From positions 22,036 through 86,035 of the forward strand of contig CASIBH010000004.1 in the NCBI GenBank assembly GCA_949372805.1: a DNA stretch of 64,000 nucleotides, in the 5' to 3' direction. Shown here in pieces: positions 32,732-43,318 of this stretch; the stretch's first letter is position 1, and the number at the start of each line of letters is the position of its first letter. The notes below the pieces were generated by a model. It searched no databases, had not been told where the DNA came from, and was given only the letters and a program-made list of their open reading frames with translations. This DNA is from an uncultured Flavobacteriales bacterium. GTDB taxonomy: Bacteria > Bacteroidota > Bacteroidia > Flavobacteriales > BACL11. The translations under genes were made by a program, and so were the position numbers.

Positions 32732-33152
32732 ATGTTACAACCAAAAAAGACAAAATTTAGAAGAGATGCAAAAAGGCAAAATGAAAGGTAATGCCCAAAG
32801 GGGACACCTTCTTGCTTTTGGGTCATTTGGTATTAAAGCTCTTGAAGAAACTTGGATTACAGCTCGTCAGATTGAAGCAGCTAGAATTGCCGTTACAAGA
32901 TATATGAAAAGACAAGGCCAAGTTTGGATAAGAATTTTTCCTGACAAACCTATTACTAAAAAGCCAGCCGAAGTAAGGATGGGTAAAGGTAAGGGAGCTC
33001 CAGAATATTGGGCTGCTTGTGTAAGCCCAGGAAGAATGCTTTTTGAGTGTGATGGTGTTGATTTTGAAACTGCAAAAGAAGCTTTACGTCTTGCAGCTCA
33101 AAAACTTCCAATTAAGACAAAGTTTGTAATGAGAAGAGATTTAGTACAATAA
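32732..33152 (+). CDS. rplP: 50S ribosomal protein L16, one +1 indel near 32765
   Basis: [11 protein letters not shown] in frame 1 then [27 protein letters not shown] in ORF 32766-33152. Confidence 0.94.
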
Positions 33153-33164
33153 AAAAAAACATAG

Positions 33165-33362
33165 ATGAAAGACTTAGTATTAACTGAAATGCCTTTAAAT
33201 GAATTAAATGATCTTCTTGAAAGTGATAAAGAAAGATTAATGAAATTAAAAATGAGTCATTCTGTTTCTCCATTAGAGAATCCATTGTCTATAAAATTTG
33301 CAAGAAAAAAAATTGCACGTATAATGACAGAGATTAACAAAAGAAGAGTAGAATCTAATTAA
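33165..33362 (+). CDS. rpmC: 50S ribosomal protein L29
   Basis: Position between L16 and S17; length 65 aa; SPLENPLSIKFARKKIARIMTEI. Confidence 0.92.
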   Translation: MKDLVLTEMPLNELNDLLESDKERLMKLKMSHSVSPLENPLSIKFARKKIARIMTEINKRRVESN

Positions 33363-33371
33363 TTATTTATA

Positions 33372-33626
33372 ATGAATAGAAATTTAAGAAAAGAAAGAAT
33401 TGGTGTTGTTACCAGCAATAAGATGGAAAAATCTATTGTTGTATCAATTGAAAGAAAAGTTAAGCATGAACTTTACGGTAAGTTTTTGAAAAAAACTTCA
33501 AAATTTACTGCTCATGATGAAAAAAATGATTGTAATGAAGGAGATACAGTAAAAATAATGGAAACAAGACCAATGAGTAAAAATAAGAATTGGAGGTTAG
33601 TAGAAATAATTGAAAGAGCAAAATAA
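33372..33626 (+). CDS. rpsQ: 30S ribosomal protein S17
   Basis: [29 protein letters not shown]. Confidence 0.97.
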   Translation: MNRNLRKERIGVVTSNKMEKSIVVSIERKVKHELYGKFLKKTSKFTAHDEKNDCNEGDTVKIMETRPMSKNKNWRLVEIIERAK

Positions 33627-33994
33627 TGATACAACAAGAATCAAGATTAAAAGTAGCTGATAACAGCGGTGCAAAAGAAATCCTTTGTATTAGAGTTTTA
33701 GGTGGTACTGGTAAGAGATATGCTTCAGTTGGAGATAAAATAGTAGGAAGTGTTAAAAATGCTACTCCGTCAGGAAATGTAAAAAAAGGGACAGTAGTTA
33801 AAGCCGTAGTTGTTAGAGTTAAAAAAGAAGTTCGTCGTAAAGATGGTTCTTATATTAGATTTGGTGATAATGCATGCGTTATTATTGATGAAAATGGTCA
33901 AATGAAAGGTACTCGTGTATTTGGTCCTGTTGCAAGAGAATTAAGAGATAATGATTTTATGAAGGTTGTTTCATTAGCTCCAGAAGTTTTATAA
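33626..33994 (+). CDS. rplN: 50S ribosomal protein L14
   Basis: [27 protein letters not shown]. Confidence 0.98.
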   Translation: MIQQESRLKVADNSGAKEILCIRVLGGTGKRYASVGDKIVGSVKNATPSGNVKKGTVVKAVVVRVKKEVRRKDGSYIRFGDNACVIIDENGQMKGTRVFGPVARELRDNDFMKVVSLAPEVL

Positions 33995-34003
33995 AATATA
34001 AAA

Positions 34004-34330
34004 ATGGCAAAGAAAATAAAAATTAAAAAAGATGATACTGTGCTTGTTTTAGCTGGTACGTCAAAAGGCTCTAAAGGTAAAGTCGTTAAGGTTATGCCTG
34101 ACAATTATAGAGCTATCGTTGAGGGAGTTAATATGGTTTCTAAACACACTAAACCAAATGCAGCTAATCCTCAAGGTGGAATAATCAAGCAAGAATCTTC
34201 AATTCATATTTCTAATCTAAAGTTTGTTGATCCCAAATCTGGTAACGCAACAAGGGTTGGAAGGATGAGAGATGAGAAAACTGGTAAAATTGTAAGATTT
34301 GCAAAATCAACCAAAGAAGTAATAAAGTAA
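34004..34330 (+). CDS. rplX: 50S ribosomal protein L24
   Basis: [25 protein letters not shown]. Confidence 0.97.
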   Translation: MAKKIKIKKDDTVLVLAGTSKGSKGKVVKVMPDNYRAIVEGVNMVSKHTKPNAANPQGGIIKQESSIHISNLKFVDPKSGNATRVGRMRDEKTGKIVRFAKSTKEVIK

Positions 34331-34899
34331 TGGAATACAAAGCAAGACTAAAGAATAAGTACAATACCGAGATTATTAATAATCTTAAAGGTAAGTATAA
34401 ATCAGTTATGGAAGTTCCTAGACTAGTAAAAATTTGTTTAAATCAAGGTGTTGGAAGTGCAACAACAGATAAAAAACAAATCGAAGCTGCTCAGCAGGAA
34501 ATGTCTTTAATTACTGGTCAAAAAGCAGTTCTAACTAAATCTAGAAAAGATATATCTAACTTTAAATTACGAAAAGGTATGCCTGTTGGTGTTATGGTTA
34601 CTCTAAGAGGTAATACAATGTATGAATTTTTAGATAGATTAGTAACATCTACAATGCCTAGAGTTAGAGATTTTCAAGGTATAACTATTAAGGGTTTTGA
34701 TGGTAGAGGTAATTTTACTCTTGGTATTAAGGAACAAATTGCTTTTCCTGAAATAAGCATTGATAAAGTTATGAAAGTTACTGGAATGGATATAACTTTT
34801 GTTACGGACACTAATTCAGATTCTGATGCTCTTGAGTTATTGAGAGAATTGGGAGTTCCATTTATAAAAGATATTAAAACTAATAAAACAAATAGTTAA
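34330..34899 (+). CDS. rplE: 50S ribosomal protein L5
   Basis: [16 protein letters not shown]...[10 protein letters not shown]. Confidence 0.97.
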   Translation: MEYKARLKNKYNTEIINNLKGKYKSVMEVPRLVKICLNQGVGSATTDKKQIEAAQQEMSLITGQKAVLTKSRKDISNFKLRKGMPVGVMVTLRGNTMYEFLDRLVTSTMPRVRDFQGITIKGFDGRGNFTLGIKEQIAFPEISIDKVMKVTGMDITFVTDTNSDSDALELLRELGVPFIKDIKTNKTNS

Positions 34900-34901
34900 A
34901 T

Positions 34902-35171
34902 ATGGCAAAAGAATCAATGAAAGCCCGCGAGGTAAAAAGAGCTAAGTGTGTTGCAAAATACGCTGATAAAAGAGCTGCCTTAAAAGCTGCTGGAGATTAT
35001 GAAGGTTTACAAAAACTACCTAAGAATGCTTCACCGGTAAGAATGCACAACAGATGTAAACTTACTGGAAGACCTAAAGGTTACATGAGACAGTTTGGCA
35101 TTTCACGTGTTATGTTTAGAGAAATGGCGAATTTTGGTTTAATCCCTGGCGTTAAGAAGGCTAGCTGGTAA
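34902..35171 (+). CDS. rpsN: 30S ribosomal protein S14
   Basis: [43 protein letters not shown]. Confidence 0.98.
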   Translation: MAKESMKAREVKRAKCVAKYADKRAALKAAGDYEGLQKLPKNASPVRMHNRCKLTGRPKGYMRQFGISRVMFREMANFGLIPGVKKASW

Positions 35172-35190
35172 TTTATAAATAATAAAGAAT

Positions 35191-35592
35191 ATGTTTACAG
35201 ACCCAATATCAGATTATTTAACTAGAGTAAGAAATGCTCAAATGGCAGGTCATAAAGTTGTTGATATACCTGCTTCGAATATGAAGAAAGAAATAACTAA
35301 AATCTTACATGATAAAGGTTATATCCGAAATTTTAAATTTGAAGATGATGTTAATTTTCAAGGCAATATAAAGATTGCCCTTAAGTATAATAATAAGACT
35401 AAAATGCCAGCTATTAAGAAATTATTACGAATAAGTAAACCTGGACTTAGAAAATATACTCCTTCAAAAACTTTACCTAGAGTTATTAATGGCTTAGGTA
35501 TTGCAATAGTATCAACTTCTAAAGGTGTTATTACTGATAAAGAAGCTAGAGATTTAAATGTTGGTGGAGAAGTTCTTTGTCACGTATATTAA
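35191..35592 (+). CDS. rpsH: 30S ribosomal protein S8
   Basis: [15 protein letters not shown]...[31 protein letters not shown]. Confidence 0.98.
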   Translation: MFTDPISDYLTRVRNAQMAGHKVVDIPASNMKKEITKILHDKGYIRNFKFEDDVNFQGNIKIALKYNNKTKMPAIKKLLRISKPGLRKYTPSKTLPRVINGLGIAIVSTSKGVITDKEARDLNVGGEVLCHVY

Positions 35593-35604
35593 AAAAAAAG
35601 AAGA

Positions 35605-36156
35605 ATGTCAAGAATAGGAAAAAATCCAGTTACAATCCCAGAAGGTGTTACAGCAACACTTGAAGGAACGATAATTACAGTTAAAGGAAAATTAGGTGAA
35701 TTAACTCAAGAAATATCTTCGAGTATTTCAGTTGAAATTAAGGATGGTTTAGTGTCTTTCTCTAGAATTAGTGATCAAAAGGATATACGATCTCTTCATG
35801 GTTTATATAGAGCCCTTGTTCAAAATATGATGGTAGGTGTTACTGTTGGTTATACAAAAAAATTACAATTTATTGGTGTTGGATATAGAGCAGCTGCAAA
35901 TGGTCAAAATTTAGATATCTCTGCTGGTTTTTCACATAATATTATAATTTCTATTCCAGCTGAGGTTAAACTTTTAGCTGAAACTGAAAAAGGAAAAGCT
36001 CCGCTTGTAACTCTTACTTCTCATGATAAGCAACTTTTAGGTGCGGTAGCTGCAAAGATTAGATCTTTTAGACCACCAGAACCTTACAAAGGTAAAGGAA
36101 TAAGATATGTTGATGAATATGTAAGAAGAAAAGCAGGTAAAACATCTGCTAGTTAA
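35605..36156 (+). CDS. rplF: 50S ribosomal protein L6
   Basis: MSRIGKNPVTIPEGV...PPEPYKGKGIRYVDEYVRRKAGK. Confidence 0.98.
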   Translation: MSRIGKNPVTIPEGVTATLEGTIITVKGKLGELTQEISSSISVEIKDGLVSFSRISDQKDIRSLHGLYRALVQNMMVGVTVGYTKKLQFIGVGYRAAANGQNLDISAGFSHNIIISIPAEVKLLAETEKGKAPLVTLTSHDKQLLGAVAAKIRSFRPPEPYKGKGIRYVDEYVRRKAGKTSAS

Positions 36157-36171
36157 AAAATTTGATATAAA

Positions 36172-36529
36172 ATGATAGATTCAAAGAAAGATAAAAGACA
36201 AAAAGTTAGGTTTAAAATCAGAAAAAAAGTTTCTGGTACTAAAGATATGCCAAGATTAGCAGTTTTTAGAAGTAATAAAGAAATTTATGCTCAAGTAATT
36301 GATGATGTTAATTCTTGTACTCTAGCTTCTGCTTCATCTAGAGATAAATCTTTAGAAACTAAAAAACTTACAAAGACAGATCAAGCTAAGTTAGTTGGTA
36401 AACTACTTGCAGAAAGAGCCACAGGAGCTAAAGGTTACTAATGTAGTTTTTGATAGAGGAGGCTTTCTTTATCATGGAAGAGTTAAAGCATTGGCAGATT
36501 CTGCTAGAGAAGCAGGTTTAAAATTTTAA
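36172..36529 (+). CDS. rplR: 50S ribosomal protein L18, one +1 indel near 36433
   Basis: [18 protein letters not shown]...; shifted frame continues [31 protein letters not shown]. Confidence 0.94.
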
Positions 36530-36541
36530 TAAATAAAATAT

Positions 36542-37066
36542 ATGTTAAAATCAGCAAAGGATAAAAAAGTAAAAATATCATCAGATATTGAATTAAAAGA
36601 TCGTCTTGTAGGTATTCAAAGAGTTGTTAAAGTAACCAAGGGTGGTAGAGCATTTGGTTTCTCAGCAATTGTTGTGGTTGGGGATGAAAAAAGTATTGTT
36701 GGAATTGGTTTAGGGAAATCTAAAGATGTTTCTACAGCAATTGCTAAAGCAATTGATTCTGCAAAGAAGAATCTTGTTAAAATACCTGTTCTCAAGGGAA
36801 CTATTCCTCATGAACAGTCTTCTAAATTTGGAGGTTCACAAGTGTTTATTAAGCCTGCTTCTAATGGTACAGGTGTTAAGGCTGGAGGGGCAATGAGAGC
36901 AGTTCTTGAGAGTGCTGGTGTTAAAGATGTACTCGCTAAATCAAAAGGTTCATCTAACCCTCACAATTTGGTAAAAGCAACTTTAAAAGCTTTACTTGAG
37001 CTTAGAGATGCAAGAACAGTTGCTATGCAAAGAGGAGTAACGATGGATAAAGTTTTTAATGGTTAA
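36542..37066 (+). CDS. rpsE: 30S ribosomal protein S5
   Basis: [30 protein letters not shown]. Confidence 0.98.
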   Translation: MLKSAKDKKVKISSDIELKDRLVGIQRVVKVTKGGRAFGFSAIVVVGDEKSIVGIGLGKSKDVSTAIAKAIDSAKKNLVKIPVLKGTIPHEQSSKFGGSQVFIKPASNGTGVKAGGAMRAVLESAGVKDVLAKSKGSSNPHNLVKATLKALLELRDARTVAMQRGVTMDKVFNG

Positions 37067-37077
37067 TTAAATTGATT

Positions 37078-37254
37078 ATGAGTAAAGTAAAAATAAAACA
37101 AGTTAGAAGTAGGATAGGAAGACCAAAAGATCAAAAATTAACTCTTGATGCTTTAGGCCTTAGAAAAATGAATAGAATTGTTGAACATAATGCTACCCCT
37201 CAAATTATGGGTATGATTAAAAAGGTTAAACACTTAATTGCAATAATAGATTAA
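37078..37254 (+). CDS. rpmD: 50S ribosomal protein L30
   Basis: KVKIKQVRSRIGRPKDQKLTLDALGLRKMNRIVEH; ATG at 37078 preferred over the track's 37072 TTG. Confidence 0.95.
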   Translation: MSKVKIKQVRSRIGRPKDQKLTLDALGLRKMNRIVEHNATPQIMGMIKKVKHLIAIID

Positions 37255-37256
37255 AT

Positions 37257-37709
37257 ATGGAATTACATAATTTAAAGCCTGCAGAGGGATCAGTAAAGTC
37301 AGGTAAAAGAGTTGGAAGAGGTGAAGGGTCTAAAAGAGGAGGTACTTCTACAAGAGGGCATAATGGTCAAAAGTCAAGGTCAGGTTATTCTAAGAAAGTA
37401 GGATTTGAAGGTGGACAGCAGCCAATTCAAAGAAGATTACCTAAGTTTGGATTTACAAACCCTAACAGAGTTGAATACAATGGTGTAAATATTGATACTA
37501 TTCAAGCTCTAGTTGATAATAAAAAAATTAAATCTGAAATTAATAAGCAAGTACTTATAGATAATGGTCTTGTTCAGAAAAAAGATCTTGTAAAGATCTT
37601 AGGAAGAGGAGAATTAAAAGCAAAACTAAATATCACTGTTGACGCTTATTCTGACTCTGCAAAATCTGCAATAGAAAAAGCAGGAGGAACAGCGAATTTA
37701 AGTAAATAG
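37257..37709 (+). CDS. rplO: 50S ribosomal protein L15
   Basis: MELHNLKPAEGSVKSGKRVGRGEGSKRGGTSTRGHNGQKSRSG. Confidence 0.97.
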   Translation: MELHNLKPAEGSVKSGKRVGRGEGSKRGGTSTRGHNGQKSRSGYSKKVGFEGGQQPIQRRLPKFGFTNPNRVEYNGVNIDTIQALVDNKKIKSEINKQVLIDNGLVQKKDLVKILGRGELKAKLNITVDAYSDSAKSAIEKAGGTANLSK

Positions 37710-37713
37710 AGAA

Positions 37714-39063
37714 ATGAAAAAGTTAATTGAAACAATAAAAAATATTTGGAATATTGAAGATCTAAGAAGTAGAATCTTAGTTACTCTTGGTATTTTAGCT
37801 ATTTACAGATTTGGTTCTTTTGTTGTTATTCCTGGTGTTGACCCAGCTCAATTATCTGCACTTCAAGAACAAACAGCTGACGGCCTGCTAGGTCTTCTTA
37901 ATATGTTTACAGGAGGTGCTTTCTCACAGGCATCAATTTTTGCTCTTGGAATAATGCCCTATATTTCTGCCTCTATTGTTATTCAATTGCTTAGGTATGG
38001 CTATTCCTTATTTTCAAAAACTTCAAAAAGAAGGTGAAAGTGGAAGAAGAAAAATTAATAATATAACTAGATATCTTACTATTTTAATTACTGGTGGTCA
38101 AGCTCCTGGTTATATTGCAAATTTACAGGCAACTCTCCCAGAATCAGCATTTTTATTGCCAGCAGGTGGTTTTTGGTTTTCTTCTATTATTATTTTAGTA
38201 ACTGGTACAATGTTTGTTATGTGGTTAGGTGAAAAAATCACTGATAGAGGTATTGGAAATGGAATATCATTATTAATTATGATTGGAATTATTGCAAGCT
38301 TTCCACAATCATTAATGCAAGAGTTTGTTTCTGCTCTTAGGAAGTCACAGGAGGTGGTCTAGTTGTTTTTCTTAGTTGAAATGATTCTGTTATTATTTGT
38401 AATTCTTGTTACTATCCTACTTGTTCAAGGAACAAGAAGAATTCCTGTTCAATATGCTAAAAGAGTAGTAGGTAATAAACAATATGGTGGAGTTAGACAA
38501 TTTATTCCATTAAAGGTAAATGCTGCTGGTGTAATGCCAATAATATTTGCTCAAGCAATTATGTTTGTACCTATAACACTTAGTTGGTTTCTCAGAAAAT
38601 GAATCAGCTTACAAGGAGTTAGCTGCTATACTTACTGATTTTCGAGGTTTTGGTACAATTTTATGTTCTTCTGTAATGATTGTAATGCTTTACTTATTTT
38701 TATACAGCTATGACGGTTAATCCTAATCAAATGGCTGATGATATGAAAAAGAATGGTGGTTTTATTCCAGGAATAAAGCCAGGAAGATCTACTGCTGATT
38801 ATTTAGATAATGTGATGTCAAGAATTACTTTCCCAGGATCTTTATTCTTAGGTTTAGTAGCTATTTTACCTGCATTTGCTATGGCAGGAGGAATTAATAT
38901 GCAGTTCGCTCAGTTTTATGGTGGAACTTCATTATTAATTTTAGTTGGAGTTATTTTAGATACACTTCAGCAAATAGAAAGTCATTTATTAATGCGTCAT
39001 TATGATGGATTAATGGATTCAGGAAGAATAAAAGGAAAGTCTTCTGGAAATAGTATGATGTAA
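37714..39063 (+). CDS. secY: Protein translocase SecY, interrupted by about six +1 indels (37993, 38339, 38349, 38374, 38582, ~38695-38701)
   Basis: Four track ORFs in different frames rebuild SecY (VVIPGVDPAQL; GERITDRGIGNGIS-like; GTRRIPVQYAKRVVGNKQYGG; MTVNPNQMADDMKKNGGFIPGIKPG). Confidence 0.94.
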
Positions 39064-39075
39064 TCATATTGATTT

Positions 39076-39850
39076 ATGATTTATTATAAAACAGAAGAAG
39101 AGATAGAGTTAGTAAGAGAAAGTTCTTTACTTGTTGCAAAAACCCATGCTGAAATAGCTGGGCTGATAAAACCAGGGATAACTACCTTAGCATTAGATAA
39201 AATTGCTGAAGAGTTTATCAGGGATAATGGAGGAGTTCCAGCTTTCAAAGGTTATGGTGGTTTTCCAAATACCTTATGTATGTCTCCTAATGAACAGGTG
39301 GTTCATGGTATACCCAATGATAAATTTCTTGAAAATGGCGAAATTTTATCGGTGGATTGTGGAGTAGTAATGAATGGCTATTATGGTGATTCTGCTTTTA
39401 CCTATGAAGTTGGGGAAGTAGATGCTGAAATAAAACAATTACTTAAAGTTACTAAAGAGTCACTTTATAAAGGAATTGAACAAGCAGTTGCTGGAAATAG
39501 AATTGGTGATATTGGTTATGCTGTACAGCAACATGCTGAAAGCTTTGGATATGGTGTTGTTAGAGAATTGGTTGGTCATGGTGTAGGTGAAAATCTTACA
39601 TGAAAGTCCTGAAGTTCCTAATCACGGAAGAAGAGGTAAGGGTTTAAAGCTTAAAGAAGGGTTAGTTATTGCAATTGAGCCAATGATTAATATGGGTACT
39701 AAGAGTATTTTGCAACATAATGATGGATGGACAATAACAACTATTGATAATAAACCATCTGCACATTTTGAACATACAATTGTTGTTCGAAAAGGAAAAG
39801 CAGAGATATTATCAAGTTTTGAAGAAATAGAAAAAAAGATAAATGGCTAA
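39076..39850 (+). CDS. map: Type I methionine aminopeptidase, one +1 indel at 39598
   Basis: [24 protein letters not shown]...GHGVGENL + [29 protein letters not shown]. Confidence 0.95.
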
Positions 39851-40058
39851 ACAAGCTAACATAGAGTTAGATGGAACGATAACACAAGCATTGTCAAATG
39901 CTATGTTTCGTGTTGAATTGAAAATGGACATGAGAGTTGTTGCTCATATCTCTGGTAAAATGAGAAAGTTTTATATTAAATTATTGCCAGGTGACAAAGT
40001 TAAAATGGAAATGTCACCTTACGATTTAACAAAAGCAAGAATAACATATAGGTACTAA
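39843..40058 (+). CDS. infA: Translation initiation factor IF-1
   Basis: [65 protein letters not shown]. Confidence 0.97.
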   Translation: MAKQANIELDGTITQALSNAMFRVELKMDMRVVAHISGKMRKFYIKLLPGDKVKMEMSPYDLTKARITYRY

Positions 40059-40072
40059 TAAAATAAAAAGAA

Positions 40073-40189
40073 ATGAAAGTACGAGCATCAGTAAAAAAAA
40101 GAAGTGAAGATTGCAAGATCGTCAAAAGAAAAGGACGAGTTTATGTAATCAATAAGAAGAACCCAAGGTATAAACAAAGACAAGGTTAA
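40073..40189 (+). CDS. rpmJ: 50S ribosomal protein L36
   Basis: Read directly: [38 protein letters not shown]; below the ORF-track length cutoff. Confidence 0.95.
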   Translation: MKVRASVKKRSEDCKIVKRKGRVYVINKKNPRYKQRQG

Positions 40190-40194
40190 TAATT

Positions 40195-40570
40195 ATGGCA
40201 AGAATTAAAGGTATTGATTTACCAAAAAACAAAAGAGGAGTTATTGGATTAACTTATATTTACGGAATTGGTCCATCTTTTGCAGTAACAATTTTGATGA
40301 AGCAAATAGTTTCTCATGATAAAAAAGTTCAAGATTGGACAGATGAAGCAAGCAAATAGCTATAAGAGCAATTATTGGTGATAGATTATACTGTTGAGGG
40401 TGAGTTAAGAGCTGAAACGCAAACATGAATATTAAGCGATTAATGGATATTGGTTGTTACAGAGGTATCCGTCACAGAACTGGGTCTACCTCTTAAGGGG
40501 ACAAAGAACAAAAAACAATTCTAGAACTAGAAAAGGGAAAAGAAAAACAGTTGCTAATAAAAAGAAATAG
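40195..40570 (+). CDS. rpsM: 30S ribosomal protein S13, multiply frameshifted (about 7-8 indels)
   Basis: [30 protein letters not shown]...; [52 protein letters not shown] in different frames. Confidence 0.9.
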
Positions 40571-40588
40571 CTACGAAATAATAATATC

Positions 40589-40972
40589 ATGGCTAAAACA
40601 ACAAAAAAAAATAAAGTTAGAGTTGAGTCTGAAGGGCAAGCGCACATTCAAGCAACTTTTAACAACATTATTATTTCACTTACTAATAATAGATGGACAA
40701 GTTATTTCTTGGTCTTCAGCTGGTAAGATGGGATTTAGAGGTTCTAAAAAAGAACACTCCTTATGCTGCACAAATGGCTGCTGAGGATTGCTGCAAAAGT
40801 TGCTCTTGATGCAGGGCTTAAGAAGAGTAAAGGTTTATGTTAAAGGACCTGGTCAAGGAAGAGAATCTGCAATTAGAACGATACATAATACTGGTATCAT
40901 TGTTACTGAGATAGTTGATGTTACTCCATTCCACACAATGGATGTCGACCACCAAAAAAGAGAAGAGTTTAA
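40589..40972 (+). CDS. rpsK: 30S ribosomal protein S11, multiply frameshifted (about 5 indels)
   Basis: [25 protein letters not shown]...; [66 protein letters not shown] in different frames. Confidence 0.92.
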
Positions 40973-40995
40973 TTCATTTATATTAAGATAAAAAT

Positions 40996-41604
40996 ATGGC
41001 AAGATATACAGGCCCAACAGTCAAGAATTGCAAGAAGATTTGGAGAACCAATTTTTGGACCAGATAAAGCATTAGCTAAAAAAGCTTATGCTCCAGGACA
41101 GCACGGAAATGCAAGAAGAAGAGGTAAACAATCTGAATATGGGGTGCAATTAGATGGAAAAACAAAAAGCTAAATTTACTTATGGTATTTTAGAAAAACA
41201 ATTCTCAAATTTATTTAAGGTTGCTTTAAAAAGAAAAGGTATTACGGGAGAAATTCTGCTTCAAATGTGTGAATTAAGATTAGACAATGTTGTTTACAGA
41301 ATGGGAATTGCTCCAACAAGAAGAGCTGCTCGTCAGTTAGTTTCTCATAGACACATTATGGTTAATGGTAATCTTGTTAATATTCCTTCTTACTGCAATT
41401 TCAGTAGGTGATCAAGTTAGTGTTAGAGAACGTTCTAAATCTTTAGAAGCAATTACAAATTCTCTTTCTAATAATTCTGATATTCTTGAGTGGCTTGAAT
41501 TTAATAATGAATCTAAAACAGGAAAATTACTTTCAGCTCCTGAAAGAATTCAAATTCCTGAAAATATAAATGAGCAGTTAATTGTTGAACTTTACTCTAA
41601 ATAA
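40996..41604 (+). CDS. rpsD: 30S ribosomal protein S4, about three +1 indels
   Basis: MARYTGPT / [44 protein letters not shown] / [17 protein letters not shown]... / [17 protein letters not shown]. Confidence 0.93.
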
Positions 41605-41632
41605 TAAACATAAAATTTAAAAAAATAAAGAT

Positions 41633-42617
41633 ATGCACATATTAGATTTTCAAAAACCTGATGAAGTAATTATGATCAATGAGGAAGCCAACCAAGGTAA
41701 CTTCGAGTTTCAGACCTCTAGAACCTGGTTATGGTTTAACAATTGGTAATGCTGTTAGAAGAGTTTTACTTTCTTCTCTTGAAGGTTTTGCATTAACATC
41801 AATAAAGATTAAAGGAGCTGATCATGAATTTAGTTCACTCAAAGGAGTTGTTCAGGATGTTACAGAGATAATATTAAATCTTAAACAAATTAGACTAAAG
41901 CAACAGATTGAAGGTGTTAATTCTGAAAATGCTACCATCACAGTTAAAAATCAAGATAAAATTACTGGAGCAGACCTAGCAAATGGTCTTTCTAGTTTTC
42001 AAATTTTAAATCCTGATTTGTTAATATGCGAGTTAGATAAGTCAGTTGAGTTCACAATGGAGTTTTCAATAAATAAGGGTAGAGGATATGTTCCTGCTGA
42101 AGAAAATATTGTTGAAGATGCTCCAATTGGAACAATAGCTATAGATTCAATTTTCACACCTATTAAGAACGTTAACTATAATGTTGAAAATTATAGAGTT
42201 GGTCAAAAGACAGATTATGAAAAGTTAAATATTAATATTACAACTGACGGTTCAATTGATCCTAAAAGAGCTCTTACTGAAGCATCAAAAATATTAATAC
42301 AACACTTTATGCTTTTCTCTGATGAAAAAATCAATCTTGAGGCAGATATTGCAGATGATTTTGATGAAGACACTTTACACATGAGACAATTATTAAAAAC
42401 TGAACTTACTGATTTCGGCTTATCAGTTAGAGCTCTAAATTGTCTTAAAACAGCTGAGGTATATACATTAGGAGAATTAGTTTCTTTTAAAAAGAGTGAT
42501 ATGCTAAAGTTTAGAAATTTTGGTAAAAAATCATTAACTGAGCTTGAAGAATTAATTGACGAAAAAGGTTTACATTTTGGATTTGATATTTCAAAATATA
42601 ATTTAGATAACGACTAG
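41633..42617 (+). CDS. rpoA: DNA-directed RNA polymerase alpha subunit, one +1 indel within GAGTTTCAGACC (~41711)
   Basis: [16 protein letters not shown]... then [28 protein letters not shown] in +1 frame; C-terminal [26 protein letters not shown]. Confidence 0.95.
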
Positions 42618-42621
42618 AAAA

Positions 42622-43224
42622 ATGAGACACGGAAAAAAGTTTAACCATTTAGGTAGAAAAGCTGCACATAGAAAAGCTATGCTAGCTAATATGGCATGTT
42701 CTTTAATAGAGCATAAAAGAATAAAAACAACTCTGGCAAAAGCCAAGGCTTTAAGAGTATATATTGAACCTCTTATTACAAAATCTAAGAATGATACAAC
42801 ACATTCTAGAAGAGTTGTTTTTAGTTACCTAAAGCAGAAAGAAGCTATTACTGAGCTTTTTGGAGATATTTCTTCTAAGGTTTCTGAAAGAAATGGAGGC
42901 TATACTAGAATTCTAAAGTTAAGTAATAGGTTGGGTGATAATGCTCAGATGTCTTTAATTGAGTTAGTAGATTATAATACCGAATACTCTACAAATGTTA
43001 TCAAAACTAAAAAAGCAAGAAGAAGAGGCGGTAAGAAAGTTTCAAATTCAGACGCTAGTATATCCACAGTTGACATTCCTTTAGCAGAAGTTGTAGAAGA
43101 GACTCCTGCGCCAGAAGTTGTAGAAGAGACTCCTGCGGCAGAAGTTGTAGAAGAGGCTAATGATGCAAAAGAATCTAAGGAAGATTCAGAGGACTCAAAA
43201 GCAGATGATAAGGAGAAAAAATAA
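42622..43224 (+). CDS. rplQ: 50S ribosomal protein L17 with acidic, repeat-containing C-terminal extension
   Basis: [34 protein letters not shown]...; tail rich in E/D/A/V. Confidence 0.97.
   Translation: MRHGKKFNHLGRKAAHRKAMLANMACSLIEHKRIKTTLAKAKALRVYIEPLITKSKNDTTHSRRVVFSYLKQKEAITELFGDISSKVSERNGGYTRILKLSNRLGDNAQMSLIELVDYNTEYSTNVIKTKKARRRGGKKVSNSDASISTVDIPLAEVVEETPAPEVVEETPAAEVVEEANDAKESKEDSEDSKADDKEKK
43087..43161 (+). repeat. 27-bp tandem repeat in the L17 tail (about 2.6 copies)
   Basis: gaagttgtagaagagactcctgcgSca repeated, encoding [24 protein letters not shown]. Confidence 0.85.
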
Positions 43225-43262
43225 GAAGAATTAAGTAAAAAAAATAGAAATGATTCATATTT

Positions 43263-43303
43263 AAAAAAAAAGGATAAAGCCATTTGAGTTTTATCCTTTT
43301 TTT
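43263..43303 (+). terminator. Rho-independent terminator after rplQ
   Basis: AAAAAAAAGGATAAA-gccatttgag-TTTATCCTTTTTTT hairpin with T-tract. Confidence 0.85.
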
Positions 43304-43318
43304 AATTATTTAAGTAAA

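Noticed and set aside
42972-43283. Minus-strand 103-aa ORF opposite rplQ
   Set aside because: Ser/Thr-rich mirror of the repetitive acidic L17 tail; overlaps the terminator.
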